From positions 4,254 to 12,283 of the forward strand of contig MTER01000019.1 in assembly GCA_002083985.1 (NCBI GenBank): a stretch of DNA of 8,030 nucleotides, read 5' to 3'. The stretch comes from Candidatus Altarchaeales archaeon A3 (GTDB lineage Archaea > Altiarchaeota > Altiarchaeia > Altiarchaeales > Altiarchaeaceae). Numbering within the stretch: position 1 is the stretch's first letter; each line of letters opens with the position of its first letter. The translations under genes and the position numbers were made by a program. The notes under the pieces are model-generated. The model was not told where the DNA came from and made no database searches. It saw nothing but the letters and a program-made list of their open reading frames with translations. Positions 5,903-8,030 of this stretch are shown in pieces.

Positions 5903-6139
5903 ATGCATTACGCTGAAATTTATTCAGAGATTGAAGATATTTTAAAAGGCGATGTTTTAAGTAAAATCGTAAATTTTGACAATCTGCATTTAGAACATTT
6001 GGATATTTCTACATTTTATGACGAAGATAAAGGCATGCTAACTACAAAAATAAGATGTAATAATTTAAAAACTCTAAACAGCACAATTCATGACCTGCTT
6101 AAAACGCAAAACCTCACAGAGAAAATTCTGGAAATTTAA
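5903..6139 (+). CDS. pcc1: Probable KEOPS complex subunit Pcc1
   Basis: This is a 78-aa protein. Pcc1 is the small dimeric subunit of the KEOPS complex, which makes the universal t6A modification at position 37 of ANN-decoding tRNAs, and it bridges two Kae1 subunits. The visible sequence fits the Pcc1 pattern: a strand-helix start, a central segment HLDISTFYDEDKGMLTTKIRC (32-52) as paired strands, and a final helix NSTIHDLLKTQNLTEKILEI resembling the Pcc1 stretch that follows the ...A.d...LRA.lNs motif. Length is right. Position after uS15 is a recurrent archaeal arrangement and is the main support; sequence similarity alone is modest. The ATG at 5903 follows a palindrome. Its stop overlaps the stop of the convergent prs gene. 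It might instead be an uncharacterised small protein. Confidence 0.62.
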   Translation: MHYAEIYSEIEDILKGDVLSKIVNFDNLHLEHLDISTFYDEDKGMLTTKIRCNNLKTLNSTIHDLLKTQNLTEKILEI

Positions 6140-7320
6140 ATTTTTATTGTTTTATTTTTTATTAACTCTTCTGCAATTAAATCACTTAAATCAATCTTGC
6201 CTGCTTTATTTGGAATTGAATTTGTTGCAACGAGTTCATCGGCAAGTGTCCTTAACATTAAAAAATTTTCATTATTGCAAAATACACCGTGAACGCATGC
6301 TAAATTTATACTTGCGGGCTTTTGCTCTTTTATGATCTTTAATGCTTCAATCATAGTTCCCCCGCTTGCAATTATGTCGTCTGTTATTAAAACATCCTTT
6401 CCTTTAATTTTTAAGTCCTTTTCTTCTATTAAGACCTTTCCAGTTACAGTATCTCTTTTTTTGTTAAGATAATCACTTTCGCAATCTAAAATTTTTGCAC
6501 ATTTTTCTGCTACATCTATTGCTCCCTTATCAGGAGATATAACTTTGGGATTTTTTAATTTTGGAAAGGTATATATGTTTAACTTTCCGTTTTCTTCTTT
6601 TAAAATATATTCGGACATATTCTCATTTAAGATATTTAAAATCACCTTCTTTTCTACTTTGTTAAGTTTAAAAGTAATTAAGTTAGAACTACAGTTCTTA
6701 TCAATAACATCTATCGTTTCATTATATTCACTTTTATTGATTACCGCATTCTCCACCCATTCTATTTTTATGCTATCTTTTAAAAATTTTAAGAATTCTG
6801 TATTATTTCCCGGAACATCGTCCCAGCTAAACAAATACAAATCTTTGAAATATTTTGCAATTTCTGCAAATGCATCTATGTTGTAAATTTTAATCCCTGC
6901 ATATTCAAATTCGCCAATGTTTCTGAATATGTGCGAATTTACCAGAAAAATTTTATCGGCATAACCTTTCAAAATTTTTAATATTACTTCTGCACTTAAC
7001 GCCTCCCCTTTGAGAAAAACTTTATCCTGTCTCATATAGGTCAGATAAGGAATTACTAAATTTATACTTTTTGCTTTACTCCTTTGGACAGCATCCAATA
7101 TCAGAATTGTTTTAACAAATTCATCATTGTTATAAATACTTTGGACAACAACACAATCCTCGTTTTCAATATTGCTGATTACTCTTGCATAGAACTCACC
7201 GTCTGGAAATTTCTTTAATAAAATTTCTCCTTTTTCAATGTTTCTTCCGTTTGTTCCCTTTTCTTTTTGCTTTACCTTCAAACATTCCGCAACATTAAAT
7301 CCGAATTCAAAGACATACAT
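6136..7320 (-). CDS. prs: Ribose-phosphate pyrophosphokinase (PRPP synthetase) with a ~100-residue insertion
   Basis: The enzyme converts ribose 5-phosphate and ATP to phosphoribosyl pyrophosphate for purine, pyrimidine, histidine and NAD synthesis. Family motifs in order: KFPDGEFYARV (37-47); PYLTYMRQDK (91-100) and GEALSAEVILKIL (105-117), the ATP/Mg site; NSHI (128-131); SPDKGAIDVAEKCA (262-275), the ribose-phosphate loop region; DVLITDDIIASGGTM (309-323), the PRPP-binding loop; and VATNSIP (364-370). The protein has 394 aa against about 285 for archaeal homologues. The surplus is about residues 160-258, placed between the end of the N-terminal phosphoribosyltransferase-fold domain and the start of the C-terminal one, so no catalytic motif is interrupted. 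The classic VDDIISTGGT is here ITDDIIASGGT, a conservative variation. The ATG at 7320 follows TTTAAA. It is transcribed towards pcc1 with overlapping stops. Confidence 0.9.
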   Translation of the reverse strand: MYVFEFGFNVAECLKVKQKEKGTNGRNIEKGEILLKKFPDGEFYARVISNIENEDCVVVQSIYNNDEFVKTILILDAVQRSKAKSINLVIPYLTYMRQDKVFLKGEALSAEVILKILKGYADKIFLVNSHIFRNIGEFEYAGIKIYNIDAFAEIAKYFKDLYLFSWDDVPGNNTEFLKFLKDSIKIEWVENAVINKSEYNETIDVIDKNCSSNLITFKLNKVEKKVILNILNENMSEYILKEENGKLNIYTFPKLKNPKVISPDKGAIDVAEKCAKILDCESDYLNKKRDTVTGKVLIEEKDLKIKGKDVLITDDIIASGGTMIEALKIIKEQKPASINLACVHGVFCNNENFLMLRTLADELVATNSIPNKAGKIDLSDLIAEELIKNKTIKI

Positions 7321-7365
7321 TTTAAATTTTTAAATTTACCTGAATAATTAATTATTACTTAATTG

Positions 7366-7375
7366 TATTTAAATA
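7366..7375 (-). promoter_or_regulatory. Candidate TATA box for prs
   Basis: TATTTAAATA, a symmetric TATA-like element, lies about 46-55 nt before the prs ATG on the minus strand, which would give a leader of roughly 20-25 nt. MITE copy 2 begins 78 bp further upstream and does not overlap it. Pattern and position only. Confidence 0.35.
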
Positions 7376-7445
7376 TTCATTTAATGAGCGTAAAAATTTA
7401 TCAATAAACATGACCTTATTTTTGCTAAAATTTAAATTTATAATT

Positions 7446-7562
7446 ATTTTAAAGTAACTATTTAGTCACCTAAAAAATTAATGGTAAATTTTTTGACTTT
7501 TTTAAATTTTTTTAAATTTTTACAGATAAATTTTTGTATCCTCTGAATAGTTACATTTTAAA
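7446..7562. mobile_element. MITE copy 2 (101 bp, 7454-7554) with 8-bp target duplication
   Basis: The element spans 7454-7554. It starts GTAACTATTTAG and ends CTGAATAGTTAC, inverted termini matching at 11 of 12 positions. Flanks 7446-7453 and 7555-7562 are both ATTTTAAA, a perfect 8-bp direct repeat that differs from the one around copy 1, so the two insertions were independent. Its reverse complement aligns with copy 1 over the full length, with shared blocks such as TTCAGAGG, CAAAAATTTAT and AATTTACC and about 10 extra bases in the A/T core. No coding capacity. It sits between the prs promoter region and the end of the IS630-like transposase, probably mobilised by an IS66-type transposase in trans (inference). 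Confidence 0.88.
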
Positions 7563-7619
7563 TTTATAATCAGCATGGGGAAATTTATATATTTAAAATG
7601 TCCGAATATGATGTATACT

Positions 7620-8030
7620 TCACAACTTCACTGATTGAGCTTTTTTAAATTTCTGAAATCGTAATGTCAGCAAAGAGTCAAGCTCTTCTTTGTAAGTGGT
7701 ATCTGTTTGTCCAAGACAGTTCGTAATAGCTTTTTTGAAACCACCAAAAGGATAATATTTTGAATAAAGACACTTCTTTTTAACAAATTTCCATAGCCGC
7801 TCGATAAGATTTAAATTGGGAGAGTATGAAGGAAGATAAAGTAGCTCTATGTTAAGGGATTTTGCTAAATTTTGTACAAGTGCACACTTTAGATACCTGG
7901 CGTTATCTAAAACATATAGGAATTTTATAGTTTAGCTGTGAAATACGATTCAGCAATTCACAAAAACTCTGAGCATTAATGTAAGTATCATTAGTAACCA
8001 TTGTTTGTTCATGGGTAACTGCATTTAGCG
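7620..8030 (-). pseudogene. IS630-family transposase, 3' part, frameshifted and cut by window edge
   Basis: Reading the minus strand from 8028, the first frame encodes ALNAVTHE...MVTNDTYINAQSFCEL...NYKI and reaches a stop at 7903-7905. The second frame (open from 7931 to the stop at 7620-7622) encodes YVLDNARYLKCALVQNLAKS, then LYLPSYSPNLNLIERLWKFV, then a KKKCLYSKYY region, and ends QKFKKAQSVKL. These are the C-terminal DDE catalytic blocks of IS630/Tc1-mariner-like transposases: the second acidic residue is in LDNA and the final Glu in LIERLW. Joining them needs a shift between 7906 and 7931, in the minus-strand run AATTCCTATATG, most simply by loss of a TA from a TATATA tract. The enzyme is probably inactive unless the shift is programmed. 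The 5' part lies outside the window. Confidence 0.85.

Noticed and set aside
6545..6886. Open frame of 113 codons on the plus strand within prs
   Set aside because: It is Phe/Ser/Ile-rich in the way expected from the antisense of an A/T-rich gene and shows no recognisable motif; the minus-strand prs explains the DNA.
7321..7453. Possible small gene upstream of prs
   Set aside because: A/T-rich with stops in all frames on both strands; only promoter-like sequence is seen.

Overview
The window is chromosomal DNA from an AT-rich archaeon. The evidence is the gene content and order: the archaeal alpha-type ribosomal operon uS13-uS4-uS11-RNA polymerase subunit D-eL18-uL13-uS9, an archaeal/eukaryal zinc-ribbon protein eL43 (L37Ae), the long archaeal form of uS15, a probable KEOPS Pcc1 subunit and an archaeal-type PRPP synthetase. 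No gene start has a convincing Shine-Dalgarno sequence, which suggests mostly leaderless or A/T-rich-leader translation. The lineage cannot be fixed from the sequence. A minimal subunit D without its Fe-S domain and the absence of rpoN/rpoK after uS9 would fit a DPANN-like or other divergent archaeon, but that is inference.

Layout. 1-242: eL43 on the minus strand. 243-479: the divergent intergenic region between eL43 and trmJ, holding degenerate A/T repeats and a 91-bp miniature inverted-repeat element (MITE copy 1). 480-1208: a TrmJ-like tRNA 2'-O-methyltransferase. 1304-5787: eight tightly spaced plus-strand genes (uS13, uS4, uS11, rpoD, eL18, uL13, uS9, uS15). 5903-6139: probable pcc1, converging with its stop codon overlapping that of prs. 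6136-7320 (minus): a PRPP synthetase with an unusual insertion of about 100 residues. 7321-7619: noncoding DNA with MITE copy 2 (101 bp, opposite orientation). 7620-8030 (minus): the 3' part of a frameshifted IS630-family transposase that continues beyond the window.

How the genes fit together. Nearly everything before position 6140 serves protein synthesis: small- and large-subunit ribosomal proteins, the assembly-platform subunit of RNA polymerase, a tRNA ribose methylase and a component of the t6A tRNA-modification complex. Prs supplies PRPP for nucleotide synthesis. The right end is a mobile-element landing zone.

The strongest non-gene discovery is a pair of related short elements at 344-434 and 7454-7554. 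They share GTAACTRTTYA inverted termini, and each is flanked by its own perfect 8-bp direct repeat (GAAAATAA and ATTTTAAA). This is direct evidence for two independent transposition events by a nonautonomous element. The GTAA ends plus 8-bp duplications match IS66-family habits. Other points worth attention are the Prs insertion, the tails on three neighbouring ribosomal proteins, the reduced subunit D and a perfect 16-bp palindrome just before pcc1.
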